From Podochytrium sp. JEL0797 (Eukaryota > Chytridiomycota > Chytridiomycetes > Chytridiales > Chytriomycetaceae), in assembly GCA_027596195.1 (NCBI GenBank), contig JADGJG010000023.1:1-64000 (forward strand): a DNA stretch of 64,000 bases, written 5' to 3'. The notes beneath the pieces were generated by a model. It ran no database searches and had not been told where the DNA came from. It was given only the letters and a program-made list of their open reading frames with translations. Made by a program: the position numbers and the translations under genes. Positions 60,701 to 64,000 of the stretch are shown piece by piece; the stretch's first letter is position 1; each line of letters begins with the position of its first letter.

Positions 60701-63700
60701 CGGCTGACCGTCAGTAGTCGATGCAAGGTACTTGGTGGTAATCAAGAGCGATCCCATCATGACCCCAGACGCACTCGTCAAGAGTTTCGATTGTTCAGAG
60801 TTGGACAGCAACCTCGAAGCGTCTTGGACATAGGCGCGAATGCGAACGTCGAGAGTGCCGAACGGCTCGAGGGTCAAAATCCCGTTCAGATGCGAGTTGG
60901 CCGATCGCGAAACGATATCCAGATGCACAAAGTCCTTCAACTCGGGCAGAGGATCAAACTCGATTTCAAACTTGAGGTCCTGCTCCGACTTGTTGATGAT
61001 CTTGAACCAGTTGTCGCACGGGGACCCCGCAGACGTGGAAGGGTATACCAGAGGAGGGAGAACCAGCTCGCCGTCCATGAGACGCTCGAATTTCAAGTCC
61101 AAAAGCGTGAGAACCGACCGAGCCTCGACAACCATCGAGTTTCGTGGGTTGAACAGATTGACGACCGTAATTTGGCCGACATGGGGCCCCACCTTGCTGT
61201 TGGCAATCTTGCGAGGTTTCAGAACGGCCTCAACAACGTGGGTCTTGCCGCTCCCAATGCATCGGTCCAAAGCGACTTGCCCGTCCTCGCCGGAAATCTT
61301 GACAACCTCAATCATATCAGGCATCTCGAGGTCGTACTGGAGCGTGCATTCCGACTGGTTCACAACCCGGAACGTGAACGGCGCGTCTTCCCAGTTGTTC
61401 AAATGACCCACACGACCGAGATCCACAAAACTGGGCTCCACACTCCCAATCGACAACCCATAAGACGCAATCAAATCAATCGCCTGAAGGGCAATCGACT
61501 TCTCCGGGTTCTCCAACAACAACAACCCCCGAATCGTCACATTCTTTCCCGCCAGCAACCGTCGACAAACATCCTCCGTAGTGGGTGGCATGTGGACCGA
61601 CACATACACGCTGGCCTTTTGATGCTTGTGGAGCAACAGGTTGCCAGTTTGCGTCATATCCGAGTTGCTGTTCATCACAAACCCACTCCCTCCACTCAAA
61701 ACCCATCGAACGTTGTTGCCGAGCGACGCGTTCGCGACGATCTCCAACAGCTCCTCCGTTTTGTTGACAACATCAAAGCTCCGCTCATACGACAACAAAA
61801 TATCCGTCCCCGACTTCTTCTGGAGGTACACCATCGGCGAACCATCGCTCGTCAACTCGGCAGAGCTCAAAGACACGTAAATGTCGTCCCACCAAATGAC
61901 TGGACACGTCTGATCGTCGGGCAACTTGGACTCGAAACGCGACTTGGAGTACGTCGAGTCCTGGCGGTACATGATTTTCGACGGGCAATACGTTTCGAGA
62001 CCGTTGACGCGAGTGAACCCGATATCGGCAAAGAATCGAACGTCAATCACGGCTACTTGTTGAGAGTTGTTGTCGTTGCGCACAATGATACACTCGCTCG
62101 AGTAACCCCACTTGGAGCACTTGAACGTGAACGGGATCACGACGCTCGTCAAGGAGTTGGAGAAGGACGAAGTTCCATCATCCTCCAGAGCCGCGATAAC
62201 GCCAGAGTACTTGTCCAACACCAAATCCGCCGAATCACACTCCATCGAAAACATCAGGGGAAGCCGTGGGGACCGATTCAAAATCGTAAACTGGCCCTGG
62301 TATACCCCGCCAATGCTGCTGGCACACCCCAAATCAATGTGACTCTCATCCAGAGCCAAATTCGAAACCCCAATCACGGCCGAGAACTTGACCGTCTGCG
62401 TGAGCACGTAAAACGGCGAAACGAGCGGACTCGACGCGTCGGCTTGATTCGCTTCCAAGATGTTGACGGCAAAACGGATACCACCAATCAGCGTTCGTGA
62501 CGCTTCTGCCTGAGGCTTCTCGGAAACCAGACTGGGAACAGTCAAGTCCGTGGTAGTTGGGGCGTTGAGGTTCGTGTTGGACTTGGAGACGCCTTTGGAA
62601 GCACCTTGGAACGTGTTGCTCGGCTTGACGACCGAAGGTTGGAGGGCAATGTAGACCGTGAGTCGCTCCAGAGGTTTCATGATGACTTCGGAAGCGGGTA
62701 TCTCCAAACTCTGCTCCGCAAAAATGAAGCACTGCTGCGTCAAGTTGGATGTAGCAGAGATGGCAATCTCGTTTGACGAAACGTTGACAATGTCGAAAGG
62801 GAGAACCTTGGCAAACTTGCGCGAGGCATTCACGTAGCAGGGGCCAAAGTCGAGCTGCGAACTCGGCGTTACGAGGTAAGGAAACTGAAGATACGAGCTG
62901 AGCATGCCGTAGAAGGAGAAAGCCACAGATTCCACCGTGTCCAAGCTGGCGACTTTGAACTCGTGAATCTGCCGGCCGAGCGACGCTGCCGTGATCTGAA
63001 GGTATATCCGTCGTGACTCGCGCGGCTCCAAGCAACCGACGGGCTCTTTGAAGAGCATGGACGAACTCGTAACACCGGGAATGACCTCAAATTCGATCTT
63101 CTCGTCGGTTTGGTTGAACATGGTGAAGTAACAGTCTCTCTTCTCGTTGATCTCCAGACGACCGATATCGATGAGGCTCAGTTCCAACGAGAAGACAGGT
63201 TTGGCAACGTCCATAGGAGAAGCCATCAACGCAGCGCTCCCGCCTCCCAAAACGGTTTCGGAATCGTTCTTGAGCTGCGAGTTGATTGGGTTCTGCGACA
63301 TCAACGCCATGTTGGTTCCTTCGGCCAGCAGGAGCTCGGAAAAGCGCTTGTGCTCCAGGCATGCAACGCATCGAAACGAGACCGTCTTGACAACGTCCGT
63401 GTTCTTGAACTCATGCACAAACACGGACCCGTGACACACCTCGGAGTCCTGAACAGGGAGCTGGGTGATCTGTGAGGGGGGGAAACAATGAGATGATTGC
63501 AACAAGGGAAACATCGGGTGGAGAAAAATGCCTCACCGACTGCTTTCGCATCGGTCGAATATGAACAGCAACAGTCTTGGAACTCCGAGACGCGATCGAA
63601 ATCACAAGCGGCTTCGCCGTGTACTTGGCCTTGTCATTCCGCGGCTGCGTAATAACAGAGTCGCTCACACTCGGCGCATCCTCAGACCCGACTTTGCCCG

Positions 63701-64000
63701 ACTCCTCCGGCTCATCCTTCGACTTGCCAATATCATCCTCCATGTTCCCAGACCTCAACTTCTCGAGCTTGTCCAACGCCTTCTTGATCTTCTCCTCCTT
63801 CCCTTTCCGCCGATAAATCTTGAGCTTCTGCTCCAACTCCTCAATCTTCTCCATAATCTCCTTGGTCAATGCCGGCTTCTTCTTCCCCGACGCATCTTGA
63901 TCCGGATTCACCCCATCCCCAACCCCGCCCAAAGCCTCCAACCGCACATCCAACACCACACTCCTAAAATCCAACTTCTCATCATCAATCCTCACTTCAA
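57795..64000 (-). CDS. Large Ig/ASH-like repeat protein (5' partial)
   Basis: Exons in transcript order: 64000-63537 (continues off the right edge), 63469-59991, 59933-58628, 58568-58464, 58392-58267, 58205-58081 and 58017-57795, about 1,940 residues seen. The visible N-terminal part has a charged helix (EKIEELEQKLKIYRRKGKEE). The body is a chain of beta-sandwich-like units with recurring patterns such as LIDIGRLEINEKRDCYFTMFNQ, SQLDFGPCYVNASRKF and VDLGRVGHLNNWEDAPFTFRV. These are typical of ASH/PapD-like domains in HYDIN, CFAP and CEP192-type proteins. A helical C-terminal part follows (about 190 residues, e.g. EKAAELYFRYMHIVEDLIYF). The domain type fits a centrosomal or axonemal protein, but I cannot name the family. 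Confidence 0.65.

Overview
The window is nuclear DNA of a fungus that most probably makes flagellated zoospores (chytrid-like). Genes are packed tightly on both strands and are split by many short introns, mostly 46-110 nt, with GT(N)nGT donors, CTAAC/CTGAC-like branch sites and CAG/TAG acceptors. Gene content is fungal (Skg3/Caf120-type PH protein, WSC-domain wall protein, Tma46, Tsr4, Vps8, NIPA-type transporter). It also includes families tied to centrioles and cilia that Dikarya have lost: B9D1, katanin p80, an MDM1-like protein and a large Ig/ASH-like repeat protein. I rebuilt exons by hand from splice signals and checked that phases add up to whole codons. Family names rest on motifs recalled from memory, not on searches.

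Layout. 1-5.2 kb: 3' end of a Gly/Arg-rich protein, an RNase II (RNB) exoribonuclease of the mitochondrial Dss1 type, then 1.2 kb I cannot explain. 5.2-17 kb: an 8-exon Skg3/Caf120-like gene (minus), head to head with the spliceosomal RED gene, then TMA46. 17.1-28.3 kb: a POMGNT2-like GT61 glycosyltransferase; a scar of a broken tandem duplication; and a 12-exon gene for a 2,389-residue surface glycoprotein (signal peptide, WSC, 11-residue repeats, LRRs, mucin-like tracts, seven-bladed lectin-like propeller, chitin-binding-like tail). 28.3-35.4 kb: mitochondrial uS11, a divergent calmodulin, a small unknown protein, Tsr4, a 942-bp TIR element, and actin. 35.8-48.6 kb: katanin p80 and VPS8 (head to head), WDR53-like and an MDM1-like protein (head to head). 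49.4-64 kb: NIPA-like transporter, UBE2E/UBC4-like E2, a securin-like protein head to head with NUFIP1, B9D1, and the 3' part of the Ig/ASH repeat protein that runs off the right edge.

Themes. (1) Five divergent pairs have only 24-59 bp between opposite start codons. (2) Microtubule, cilium and mitosis genes are frequent in the right half (katanin p80, MDM1-like, securin-like, B9D1, Ig/ASH protein). (3) The 17-28 kb block pairs an O-glycan-type glycosyltransferase with a very Ser/Thr-rich cell-surface protein, and a tandem duplication spanning their border left two gene fragments. The strongest candidates for something new are the surface glycoprotein with its skippable LRR exons and Cys-bracketed propeller, the securin candidate, the TIR element and the ultra-short divergent promoters.
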